A stretch of DNA of 64,000 nucleotides, taken from Bog-159 sp963707465 (GTDB lineage Bacteria; Acidobacteriota; Terriglobia; Bryobacterales; Bryobacteraceae). Numbering within the stretch: position 1 is the stretch's first letter; each line of letters opens with the position of its first letter. The translations under genes and the position numbers were made by a program. Under the pieces are notes generated by a model. That model saw only the letters and a list, made by a program, of their open reading frames with translations, was not told where the DNA came from and made no database searches. The stretch lies in assembly GCA_963707465.1 (NCBI GenBank), contig CAVPQK010000027.1:434001-498000 (forward strand). The letters run 5' to 3'. This document shows, piece by piece, positions 8,621 through 15,948 of this stretch.

Positions 8621-8806
8621 AGACGTACGCTAGGATCTAGCGACTTTCTCTGGGTTTTTCACGGCCCTCCGCTTTTGCGTCGCACACCCCCGGACCGGCC
8701 CAGCAGCGGATATAGGGGTCCGAAAGTGGCAGTGCTGGCGGCTGGGATGCGAGGGGGATGCTCGACTTAGGCTTGGCATCCGGAATGCGGGCTCAGAGTG
8801 GCAGGC

Positions 8807-8847
8807 ATTCTCAATCAGGATTTGCGCTATGCCGTTCGGGTTCTACG
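8807..8847 (+). pseudogene. Remnant A of ADOP permease 5' end
   Basis: Matches the coding start of the intact gene (bases equivalent to 9429-9471: codons for ILYQDLRYAVRVLR) but lacks a usable ATG. It is cut by a hairpin element directly after TTCTACGG. Confidence 0.75.
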
Positions 8848-8888
8848 GGCGGCCTGAGAGGCCGCCGCAGGCTAAGAGCCTGCCCCAC
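8848..8888 (+). repeat. Dual-hairpin element a
   Basis: Hairpin 1 is an 8-bp stem (GGCGGCCT) with GAG loop. Hairpin 2 is a GCAGGCT/AGCCTGC stem with AAG in the loop region, followed by the CCCCAC tail. Same architecture as elements b, c, d, f, g and k. Confidence 0.85.
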
Positions 8889-8981
8889 AGCGTCCCATTA
8901 GCGGACAAGAAGGCGCTGAGTATCTGCAACTGAGGCGTGGCACTCTGGTTGCAACTTGTTGCAGGCTAGAAATAAGACATT

Positions 8982-9072
8982 ATGCGCAGCCTGTATCAGG
9001 ATTTGCGCTATGCCGTTCGGGTTCTACGGGGCAGCCCGGGGTTCTCACTCTGGCGCTGGGCATAGCGGCAAC
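8982..9072 (+). pseudogene. Remnant B of ADOP permease 5' end
   Basis: Starts with ATG and matches the intact gene for about 30 codons (MRSLYQDLRYAVRVLRGSPG...), but about 17 bp inside the first membrane segment is missing, which shifts the frame. It ends shortly before hairpin element b. Confidence 0.8.
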
Positions 9073-9089
9073 TGCTAGTGCCGGGGGTG

Positions 9090-9130
9090 GGCGGCCTGAG
9101 AGGCCGCCGCAGGCTAAGAGCCTGCCCCAC
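9090..9130 (+). repeat. Dual-hairpin element b
   Basis: Near-identical to element a, including the AAG variant loop in the second hairpin and the following CAGCGTCCCATTAGCGGACA spacer. The block was therefore duplicated as a unit. Confidence 0.85.
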
Positions 9131-9223
9131 AGCGTCCCATTAGCGGACAAGAAGGCGCTGAGTATCTGCAACTGAGGCGTGGCACTCTGGTTGCAACTTG
9201 TTGCAGGCTAGAAATGAGACATT

Positions 9224-9270
9224 ATGCGCAGCCAGTATCAGGATTTGCGCTATGCCGTTCGGGTTCTACG
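9224..9270 (+). pseudogene. Remnant C of ADOP permease 5' end
   Basis: ATG 9224 followed by codons for RSQYQDLRYAVRVLR, then interrupted by hairpin element c at exactly the same position (after TTCTACGG) as in remnant A. Confidence 0.78.
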
Positions 9271-9311
9271 GGCGGCCTGAGAGGCCGCCGCAGGCTAAGA
9301 GCCTGCCCCAC
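9271..9311 (+). repeat. Dual-hairpin element c
   Basis: Third copy of the same two-hairpin element with CCCCAC tail, 114 bp before the intact permease start. Confidence 0.85.
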
Positions 9312-9424
9312 AGCGTCCCATTAGCGGACATTAAGGCCCGAAATTGGAGGGAGCTGCGGGCGGGCTGGGCTTGGTATCTGCAACTTAGGCTGGCACTCTG
9401 GTTGCAGGTTAGGCATGGAACATC

Positions 9425-11875
9425 ATGCGCATTCTCTATCAGGATTTGCGCTATGCCGTTCGGGTTCTACGGAGTAGCCCAGGGTTCACGGCGGTGGCCG
9501 TGCTCACTCTGGCGCTGGGCATAGCGGCAAATACCACGGTTTTCGGCTGGATCGACACGCTGGTGGTGCATCCGTTTCCGGGCGTGGGCGGGGGCGGGCG
9601 GCTGGCGGCGATTGAAACCGTATCGCCCGGTGGCGAATATTCCAACACTTCCTATCGCGATTATCGCGATTACCGCGACAGCGTGAAATCCTTTTCCGGA
9701 TTGGCGGCGTCGCTGCTGAATGCGTTCAACGTGGGCCCGGCCGACAACCCGCGCCGGATTTTCGGCGAATACGTTTCGGGGAACTACTTCGCGGTGCTGG
9801 GCGTGAAGCCGGTGCGCGGGCGCGCGTTCCTGCCGGCGGAGTATGCCGACAATGCGGGCGCGTCTCCGGTGGCGGTGATCAGCTACCGGCTCTGGCAGAG
9901 CCTGTTCCAGGGGGATCCGCGGGTGGTGGGCGGCACCATCCGGGTGAACCATTTCCAACTGACGGTGGCGGGCATCGCGCCGGAGGAATTCCGGGGCACG
10001 ATGCCGGGCATGCGGGTGGAGATCTGGATCCCGGTGAACATGGCGGGGCTGCTGAACGGCCAAGGCGATTGGATGGTGACGGACCGGGCGGCGCGGCAGA
10101 TGTGGCTGACGGCGCGGTTGCAGCCGGGCGTGACGCTGGAGCGGGCCAACGCGGAGGTGGAAGCTTGCGCGCGGCGCGTGGCGCAGGAATCGCCGAAGTC
10201 GAGCGATGGTTTCCGGGCCAGCCTGATGCCGGTGTGGAAGGCGCACTTCGGTGTGCAAAGCCTGCTGCTGGCGCCGCTGCGGATTCTGATGGCGGTGTGC
10301 TTCGTCCTATTCCTGATCGTGGGCGCGAACGTGGCCAACCTGCAACTGGCGCGCGCTACGGCGCGGCGGCGGGATCTGAGCGTGCGCATGGCGCTGGGGG
10401 CGGGTGGCGGGCGGCTGACGCGGCAGTTTCTCACCGAGAGTCTGCTGCTGGCGGCGATGGGCGCGGCGGCGGGGATCCTGATGGCGGTGTGGCTGGGACG
10501 CGCGCTGGTCTGGATGCTGCCGTCGATGGGGCTTCCGGTGGATTTCGATTTCAGCCTGAACGGAGACTTGCTGGGGTTTACCGTGCTGTTGTGCTGCGCA
10601 GGCGCTTTGCTGACCGGCCTGGCGCCGGCGCTCGACGCGGCGAGAGGCAATTTGATGGACGCTCTGCGGGAAGGTGGGAGGAGCGGCACGCCGAGCGCGG
10701 GCCAGAACCGCACGCGCGATCTGCTGGTGATCTCGGAGGTGGCGCTGGCGCTGGTGGCGCTGGTGGGCACGGTCCTGTTCGCGCGCAGCTTTCAGAATGC
10801 GCGGGCCATCCGGCCGGGGTTCGACACCAGCAATGTCCTGTTTGCGAAATACCACCTGGACACTTTCTGCTCGAATTCCGAGCAGAGGGAGCAGTTCTGC
10901 CTGCGGCTGCGGGACCGGATCAAGGGTCTGCCGGGAATCGCAACGGTGAGCTTCGCGAACGTGGTGCCGGTGGAGATCGGCAGCGGGTCGTCGTCGACCG
11001 TCGGCCCGGAAGGATACGTTCCCGGGCCGAGCGAGGTGATGAGCGTGTCGAGCGCCACGGTGGCGCCGGGATTTTTCGACACGCTGCGGATTCCGCTGCT
11101 CGAGGGGCGCGATTTCACGGAGCGGGACGACCACGACAGCGCGGCGGTGGCGATCGTCAATCAGCCTTTCGCGCGGCGCTACTTCGGGGGCCACAGCCCG
11201 GTGGGGCGGCGGATTCTGGTGGACGGAGTGTGGACGACGGCGGTGGGCCTGGCGAGAGACGGCAAATATCACCGGCTGACGGAGCCGGCGACTCCCTACA
11301 TTTATCTGCCGTACCGGCAGCGGCACGGGGGCGAGTTCTGGATGGCGTTTTTCATGCGGACGGCGGGGCCGGCGCGCGGGTACTTCGGCGCGATCCGGCG
11401 CGAGGCGGCGGCGATCGAGCCGAATGCGGGCACGGCGGAGGTGGTGGAGTTCCAGGAAGTGGTGGCCGGTTCGCTGTACGCGCAGAAGGTGGCGGCGGCG
11501 CTGCTGGGCGTGCTGGGGGCGGTGTCGGTGCTACTGGCGGCGCTGGGGTTGTACAGCGTGCTGGCGTACGCGGTGAGCCAGCGGGCGCACGAGTTTGGCA
11601 TCCGGCTGGCGCTGGGCGCGAAGCCGGCGGACGTGGTGCTGCTGGTGCTGCGCCGGGGCATGGCGCTGACGGCGGCGGGCATCGTGGTGGGGTGGGCGCT
11701 GGCGATGGCGGCGATGCGGCTGGCGGCGGGGCTGCTGGTGGGGGTGGGTCCGGGCGATCCGGCGGCGATTGGAGGGGCGGCGGTGTTTTTGGGCGCGGTG
11801 GCGCTGGCGGCGAGTTATCTGCCGGCGCGGCGGGCGACGCGGGTGGATCCGATGGTGGCGCTGCGGGACGCTTGA
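9425..11875 (+). CDS. ADOP-family ABC transporter permease (MacB-PCD/FtsX, duplicated)
   Basis: 816 residues from ATG 9425. The N-terminal DLRYAVRVLRSSPGFTAVAV leading into the first membrane helix is the signature of acidobacterial duplicated orphan permeases. Two MacB_PCD periplasmic domains (about 55-260 and 470-660) are each followed by an FtsX block of three helices (about 283-400 and 690-800), with ARRRDLSVRMALGAG and QRAHEFGIRLALGAK as the paired signature loops. The C-terminus PARRATRVDPMVALRDA is canonical. No ATPase is encoded nearby, as usual for orphan members. It probably takes part in export or envelope stress, with substrate unknown. Three decayed copies of its 5' end lie upstream. 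Confidence 0.95.
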   Translation: MRILYQDLRYAVRVLRSSPGFTAVAVLTLALGIAANTTVFGWIDTLVVHPFPGVGGGGRLAAIETVSPGGEYSNTSYRDYRDYRDSVKSFSGLAASLLNAFNVGPADNPRRIFGEYVSGNYFAVLGVKPVRGRAFLPAEYADNAGASPVAVISYRLWQSLFQGDPRVVGGTIRVNHFQLTVAGIAPEEFRGTMPGMRVEIWIPVNMAGLLNGQGDWMVTDRAARQMWLTARLQPGVTLERANAEVEACARRVAQESPKSSDGFRASLMPVWKAHFGVQSLLLAPLRILMAVCFVLFLIVGANVANLQLARATARRRDLSVRMALGAGGGRLTRQFLTESLLLAAMGAAAGILMAVWLGRALVWMLPSMGLPVDFDFSLNGDLLGFTVLLCCAGALLTGLAPALDAARGNLMDALREGGRSGTPSAGQNRTRDLLVISEVALALVALVGTVLFARSFQNARAIRPGFDTSNVLFAKYHLDTFCSNSEQREQFCLRLRDRIKGLPGIATVSFANVVPVEIGSGSSSTVGPEGYVPGPSEVMSVSSATVAPGFFDTLRIPLLEGRDFTERDDHDSAAVAIVNQPFARRYFGGHSPVGRRILVDGVWTTAVGLARDGKYHRLTEPATPYIYLPYRQRHGGEFWMAFFMRTAGPARGYFGAIRREAAAIEPNAGTAEVVEFQEVVAGSLYAQKVAAALLGVLGAVSVLLAALGLYSVLAYAVSQRAHEFGIRLALGAKPADVVLLVLRRGMALTAAGIVVGWALAMAAMRLAAGLLVGVGPGDPAAIGGAAVFLGAVALAASYLPARRATRVDPMVALRDA

Positions 11876-11904
11876 GGGTGGCGAGTGGGGAGTCTAAAAC
11901 CATA

Positions 11905-11925
11905 TTGGCCGCCGATGAACGCCGA
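11905..11925 (+). repeat. 10-bp-unit repeat, locus 4, left half (5' exon of the intron)
   Basis: TTGGCCGCCGATGAACGCCGA, directly abutting the intron 5' end. Joined to the right half at 13842 it recreates a standard repeat copy almost identical to locus 6. Confidence 0.9.
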
Positions 11926-13841
11926 GTGCGCCGGGATAAACCGGCATGGAATAGGGAATGAAAGAGTCCTACAGGAAAGGAATAGCGAACCATCCTGACC
12001 CCGAGTCATGCGCGGGCGGCCGCAAGGCTGTACGTGAAGCGTTGGCAGGGGCACAGGCAGGCAGGGTATTGAGCTGCGAAATCCATCTCGTACGGGGCGC
12101 CGACGCCGTTCGGCGAAGCGGAAGGCCACATCATGAGTGACGACAGACGCGAGCCACACATGAGCCCCGCGCAGTCACAGACCCCAGGCATGCCTGGAAA
12201 TTCCATGCGCGAGAACCGGGAGACCCCGCGGGCGTCCGGCAGCAGTACGCCGGATCGGCTGGAGAAGGCGACGAGCTATAAGGCCAGCACGCACGCCAGC
12301 GGGGAGTCGGACGAACGGGTAGTACCAACGAAGCGCTCGAACAACGGGGAAGGGTTCCCGGCGGAGAGGGTGGAGGGAAGCCGTTCGACCAAGGGGAACG
12401 CCGAAGAGGCTCACACGTGCCGGACACAGGGCCGGGAACGCGTGTCCCAGGGACTCGGAGGTGTGCGGGAAGCAGCCCGCAGGGATAAGAGGCAGCAGTT
12501 CACCGCCTTGCTGCACCATGTGACGGCCGGCCTGCTTCGGGACAGCTATTACACGCTCAAGAGGCAAGCTGCACCAGGAGTGGACGGAGTGACGTGGCGG
12601 CAGTACGGAGCGGGAGTGGAGGAGCGGTTGCAGGACCTCCACGAGCGCATCCATCGGGGCGCATATCGTGCCCAAGCGTCGCGGAGAACATACATACCCA
12701 AAGCCGATGGCCGACAGCGGCCATTAGGGATCGCCGCGCTGGAGGACAAGATCGTTCAACAGGCCGTGGTGACGGTTCTCGACCAGATATACGAAGAGGA
12801 CTTTCTGGGATTCTCCTATGGGTTCCGGCCGGGGCGAAGCCAGCATAATGCGTTGGACGCCCTGGCGGTGGGCCTGCGGCGGAAGAAGGTGAACTGGGTG
12901 CTCGATCTGGACGTTCGTGGATTTTTCGATAACGTTTCGCACGAATGGCTGGTGAAGTTCATCGAGCATCGGGTCGCGGACCGGCGCATCATCCGCCTGA
13001 TCCAGAAATGGCTGAAGGCGGGCGTGTCGGAAGAAGGGGAGTGGAAGGAGATGAAGGTAGGGACGCCACAGGGAGCCGTAATTTCACCCCTGCTGGCGAA
13101 CATCTACCTGCACTATGTCTTCGATCTGTGGGTAAACCAGTGGCGGCGGAAATGGGCGCATGGGGACATGATGGTGGTCCGCTACGCCGATGATGCGGTG
13201 CTGGGGTTCGAGCGCCGGGAGGACGCGGAAGCATTCCTGGAGCAGTTGGGGGAGCGGATGCGAAAATTCGGCCTGGAACTGCACGCGGAGAAAACGCGGT
13301 TGATCGAGTTTGGGCGATTTGCGGAGGAGCACCGGAAGCGGAGAGGCGAGGGCAAACCCGAGACCTTCGATTTTCTGGGATTTACGCATATTTGCGGGAA
13401 GACCCGGAAGGGCGGTTGGTTCACGGTCCAGCGGCGGACGGTCAAGAAGCGATTGCGGAGCAAACTGCAAGCGGTACGGCAGGAGCTTCGCAGGCGCTGG
13501 CATGCGCGGATCGCCGAGACGGGGGACTGGCTGCGGTCGGTGGTGCAGGGCTACTTCAACTATCACGCGGTACCGGGGAACTTCGTGGCGCTGCGGACGT
13601 TTCGACGGGAGGTGGCGCGCGCGTGGCTGGCGGCGCTGCGGCGACGCAGCCAACGACATCGCCTTCCTTGGGAGCGCTTCGGCTCGATTGTGGATCGCTA
13701 TCTACCCCTGCCGCGGATTCTGCATCCGGAACCTGGGGTGCGGTTTGACGCCAGACACTCAAGGTAGGAGCCGTATGCGCTAAAGTGCGCCCGTACGGAT
13801 CTGTGCGGGGGGCGTTCGGTAACGGACGTCCCTACCGCGAC
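11926..13841 (+). mobile_element. Complete group II intron (1,916 bp) inserted in a repeat copy
   Basis: The 5' end reads GTGCGCCGGG, fitting the GUGYG consensus. The ribozyme 5' domains occupy 11926-12132 and the maturase ORF is inside domain IV. Domain V is at about 13772-13803 (GAGCCGTATGCG stem, GTGCGCCCGTACGG return), and domain VI ends CTACCGCGAC at 13841, the usual AY 3' end. Removing the intron joins ...ATGAACGCCGA to TGAACGCCGATAAGAC, an intact interspersed repeat, which fixes both boundaries. TCGGCG at 12110-12115 is fully complementary to the last six bases of the 5' exon (CGCCGA, 11920-11925) and is a good EBS1 candidate. No decay is visible, so the element may be active. Confidence 0.92.
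12133..13767 (+). CDS. ltrA: Group II intron reverse transcriptase/maturase
   Basis: 544 residues from ATG 12133. A basic, Ser-rich N-terminal region (1-115) precedes the RT domain: RT1-2 around PGVDGVTWRQY, RT3 YIPKADGRQRPLGI, RT4 SYGFRPGRSQHNAL with DLDVRGFFDNV, GTPQGAVISPLLANIYL, and the active site RYADDAVLG near residues 350-358. The maturase X domain follows (TGDWLRSVVQGYFNYHAVPG). It ends RFDARHSR without a recognisable HNH endonuclease domain, so insertion probably relies on reverse splicing without bottom-strand cleavage by the protein. It acts with the intron RNA in splicing and mobility. Confidence 0.96.
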   Translation: MSDDRREPHMSPAQSQTPGMPGNSMRENRETPRASGSSTPDRLEKATSYKASTHASGESDERVVPTKRSNNGEGFPAERVEGSRSTKGNAEEAHTCRTQGRERVSQGLGGVREAARRDKRQQFTALLHHVTAGLLRDSYYTLKRQAAPGVDGVTWRQYGAGVEERLQDLHERIHRGAYRAQASRRTYIPKADGRQRPLGIAALEDKIVQQAVVTVLDQIYEEDFLGFSYGFRPGRSQHNALDALAVGLRRKKVNWVLDLDVRGFFDNVSHEWLVKFIEHRVADRRIIRLIQKWLKAGVSEEGEWKEMKVGTPQGAVISPLLANIYLHYVFDLWVNQWRRKWAHGDMMVVRYADDAVLGFERREDAEAFLEQLGERMRKFGLELHAEKTRLIEFGRFAEEHRKRRGEGKPETFDFLGFTHICGKTRKGGWFTVQRRTVKKRLRSKLQAVRQELRRRWHARIAETGDWLRSVVQGYFNYHAVPGNFVALRTFRREVARAWLAALRRRSQRHRLPWERFGSIVDRYLPLPRILHPEPGVRFDARHSR

Positions 13842-13861
13842 TGAACGCCGATAAGACGCCG
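13842..13861 (+). repeat. 10-bp-unit repeat, locus 4, right half (3' exon of the intron)
   Basis: TGAACGCCGATAAGACG directly after the intron end. It completes the GAACGC-GATAA pattern of the repeat family. Confidence 0.88.
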
Positions 13862-14132
13862 GTTTTTGGGTGAGTGTTTGCGGCGAAAAGGCCTGAAATA
13901 CTAAATAGAGGCGATTCATGAAACGGAAGCGACTGACGCACTCGGACAAAGTACGATTATCGGGAACGGGTTCAACAGCGGGGGAATCAGGTTCCCGATG
14001 CCGACGAAGACCGCGGGTCCGCCGGCGGGCAAGGAGTAGGTTTAGCTTCGTCTTCCAGGTCTATTAATCCCGCCGCCTTCACGGGCAGCCAGTTTCCAGC
14101 CGTAGCCGGCGGTGTCCCGAAGAGGAGAATCT
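13862..14132. other. Intergenic stretch without a supported gene
   Basis: About 270 bp between the intron and hairpin element d. A 50-codon open frame from ATG 13918 starts MKRKRLTHSDKVRL, faintly like IS3-type OrfA starts, but then becomes arginine/serine noise. I regard it as at most a transposase relic. Confidence 0.4.
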
Positions 14133-14173
14133 GGCGGCCTTAGAGGCCGCTGCAGGCTGAGAGCCTGCCCCAC
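14133..14173 (-). repeat. Dual-hairpin element d
   Basis: GGCGGCCT/AGGCCGCT-like and GCAGGCT-GAG-AGCCTGC hairpins with CCCCAC tail. It ends 4 bp from the stop codon of the minus-strand GloVer gene, where it could act as a transcription end or stabilise the mRNA 3' end. Confidence 0.82.
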
Positions 14174-14176
14174 GTT

Positions 14177-14995
14177 TTATAGCACGCGGAAGGGGAGGTT
14201 GCTGGAGAGCGTGCCGGCGGGTGTTACCACCTGGACCGCGCCGGTGGTGGCGCCGGTCAGATCGGTGCCCAGAATTTTGACGACGAAGCCGACCTCGCCG
14301 GAGGTTGGCAGCGTTTCTGCAAACGGGCCGAGGCCCACGGACAGGCTGAAGACGGCGCCGTCGTTGTCGACCCCGCCGCCTTGGGTGGTCCCGTAGAGGT
14401 TGCCGTCGGTGGCCGAACCCGTGAAGCTCGATAACGTTGTTAGGGCGCCAGTTGCGGTGATTTTGAAGACCGTCCCATAGTTGCCATAGGCCCCGCCGCT
14501 CTGGGTTGTCCCGTAGAAGTCGCCACTGGTACCCTGGATCAGGGTCGCCGAGGATTCCTTGCCATCGGCACAGCCGAGTTGCGAGCAGAAGCTGTAAATG
14601 GTCGTCAGCGTTCCGCTCGGGGTGATTTTGAAGACCGTTCCGCCGTTGTGGGCCCCGCCACTATACGTTGTGCCGTAGAGGTACCCACCGGCGGCCTGGA
14701 CCAGCCCGGCCGCGGGGCCGGAGCCGTCCGCGCAACCGGTTTGGGAGCAGAAGTTGTATAGCGTGGTCAGCGCGCCACCAGGGGTGATTCTGAAGATTGT
14801 GCCGCACCCATTTGTCAGGCTGCAAACGCCTGTGCCCCCGCCCGAAGTTGTGCCGTAGAAGTTGCCGTCGGTGGCTTGGATTGGCGCGGCCTGGGGGTAC
14901 GCGCCGTCCGCGACGTCGAAGCTGTACAGCCCGGTGAAGGTCTGCGCGGAAAGGGCTGTCGCCGCCGCCGCGCACAGCGCGAGGATTCGTTTCAT
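14177..14995 (-). CDS. Secreted GloVer-type tandem repeat protein with C-terminal IPT-like segment
   Basis: 272 residues from ATG 14995. A longer open frame to 15547 was rejected because it runs antisense through a transporter gene. Signal peptide MKRILALCAAAATALSAQ. Repeats of about 50 residues carry the YGTT...GGTVFKITPSG-LTT pattern with conserved FCSQ-GCADG between them, matching the Gloeo/Verruco (TIGR03803) family. The last 60 residues (ETLPTSGEVGFVVKILGTDL) resemble an IPT/TIG cell-surface domain. Likely an extracellular or surface protein of unknown role. Downstream lies hairpin element d, upstream the triple hairpin e. Confidence 0.85.
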   Translation of the reverse strand: MKRILALCAAAATALSAQTFTGLYSFDVADGAYPQAAPIQATDGNFYGTTSGGGTGVCSLTNGCGTIFRITPGGALTTLYNFCSQTGCADGSGPAAGLVQAAGGYLYGTTYSGGAHNGGTVFKITPSGTLTTIYSFCSQLGCADGKESSATLIQGTSGDFYGTTQSGGAYGNYGTVFKITATGALTTLSSFTGSATDGNLYGTTQGGGVDNDGAVFSLSVGLGPFAETLPTSGEVGFVVKILGTDLTGATTGAVQVVTPAGTLSSNLPFRVL

Positions 14996-15006
14996 GGGGG
15001 GCGCGG

Positions 15007-15068
15007 GCGAGCAGCGCTCGCCTGCGCTGGCAGGAGTGCCAGCGCGGCAGGCCGAGGGCCTGCGCCAC
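15007..15068 (-). repeat. Triple-hairpin element e
   Basis: Three perfect hairpins in a row: GCGAGC-AGC-GCTCGC, then an 8-bp CGCTGGCA stem with GGAG loop, then GCAGGCC-GAG-GGCCTGC with a GCCACG tail. It lies between the transporter stop (15073) and the GloVer start (14995). Confidence 0.85.
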
Positions 15069-15072
15069 GGGG

Positions 15073-15948
15073 CTAGGGTTTTAGTTCGACTGTGAGGATG
15101 CCGGCCAGGATCAGGGCGGCGCCGGCGGCGGCGCGGGCGGAGAGGGTTTCGCCGGTGAGCAAATAGGAAGTGATCCAGGCGAAGACGGGTTCGAGCATGA
15201 AGATGAGGGCGGTGCGGGTGGAGGTGGTGTAGCGCTGCGCCCAGGCCTGGAAGGTGAAAGCCAGCGCGGTGGCGAAAACGCCGGTGACCACGATGGCCGC
15301 CAAGACGCCGGGGGTCCAACGGATGTGGGGCGCTTCCATGCCGCGGAAGAGCGACCAGGCCAGCAGCGCGGAAATGGCGATCTGGGCGATGGACACCAAT
15401 TCGAAGCTGGCGGTGGCGGAATAGCGGCTCAGCACCAGGATGTGGGCGGAGTAACAGGCCGCGCAGCAGATGGTTAACAGATCGCCGCGATTCATGACCA
15501 GCGCGACGCCGGTGAATGCGGGCAGGGTCATGAGGGCCATGCCGCAAGTGGCCAGCAGGACGCCGGCAATTTCCATGGCGCGCGGCATCTTGCGATAGAC
15601 GGCAGCGGCGAGCAGCGGGGTCATGACGGCGGTGAGGCCGGTAAGAAACGCGGATTTCGGAGCGGTGGTGAATTGCAGGCCGATGGTTTGGAAAGCGTAT
15701 CCGGAGAAGAGAAAGATGCCGGCGAGCGCGCCTCCGGTTAGCGACCAGCGCGGATTGCGGGGATGGCTCCAGGAACCGCGGAACAGGACCAGGAGCACAG
15801 CGGAGGCCAAGGTGAAGCGCAAGGCCAGAAAAAGGATGGGCGAGACATCGTGCAAGGCCTGCTTGACGACGACGAAGGTCGAGCCCCAGATGAGGGTGTT
15901 GACGACGAGCGCGGCTTCGGCGCGGCGCTGGACCGGAAATGGTTTCAC
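15073..15948 (-). CDS. EamA/DMT-superfamily transporter
   Basis: 291 residues from GTG 15948. This start overlaps the upstream peptidase stop in a GTGA, so translation is coupled; the in-frame ATG at 16044 lies inside the peptidase gene and was not used. Ten predicted membrane helices in two EamA halves: LIWGSTFVVVKQAL and SPILFLALRFTLAS open the first, and a second half begins around LLTICCAACYSAHILVLSRY. The typical EP-hairpin MLEPVFAWITSYLLTGE is near residue 250. Drug/metabolite exporter type, substrate unknown. Pairing with a peptidase might indicate export of amino acids or peptides, which is inference. Confidence 0.92.
   Translation of the reverse strand: MKPFPVQRRAEAALVVNTLIWGSTFVVVKQALHDVSPILFLALRFTLASAVLLVLFRGSWSHPRNPRWSLTGGALAGIFLFSGYAFQTIGLQFTTAPKSAFLTGLTAVMTPLLAAAVYRKMPRAMEIAGVLLATCGMALMTLPAFTGVALVMNRGDLLTICCAACYSAHILVLSRYSATASFELVSIAQIAISALLAWSLFRGMEAPHIRWTPGVLAAIVVTGVFATALAFTFQAWAQRYTTSTRTALIFMLEPVFAWITSYLLTGETLSARAAAGAALILAGILTVELKP

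Larger units (their letters stand above)
8322..9424. other. Gene-free interval of repeats and permease 5'-end remnants
   Basis: No credible complete gene. Contents in order: repeat loci 2 and 3, about 180 bp of unassigned sequence (8621-8806), then three decayed copies of the start of the downstream ADOP permease gene, each followed by a hairpin element and a shared spacer. Two blocks repeat with a 242-bp offset: 8848-9029 matches 9090-9271. Confidence 0.8.

Noticed and set aside
9467..11993. Long open frames overlapping the ADOP permease on both strands
   Set aside because: Composition is repetitive Gly/Arg/Pro with no domain motifs; the permease frame has full family signatures.
13918..14070. 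Short ORF starting MKRKRLTHSDKVRL
   Set aside because: Weak resemblance to IS3 OrfA starts only; the remainder is low-complexity and no other insertion-sequence parts or inverted repeats were seen.
14996..15547. N-terminal extension of the GloVer gene
   Set aside because: It is read antisense across the hairpin element and the DMT transporter; the signal peptide begins at 14995.
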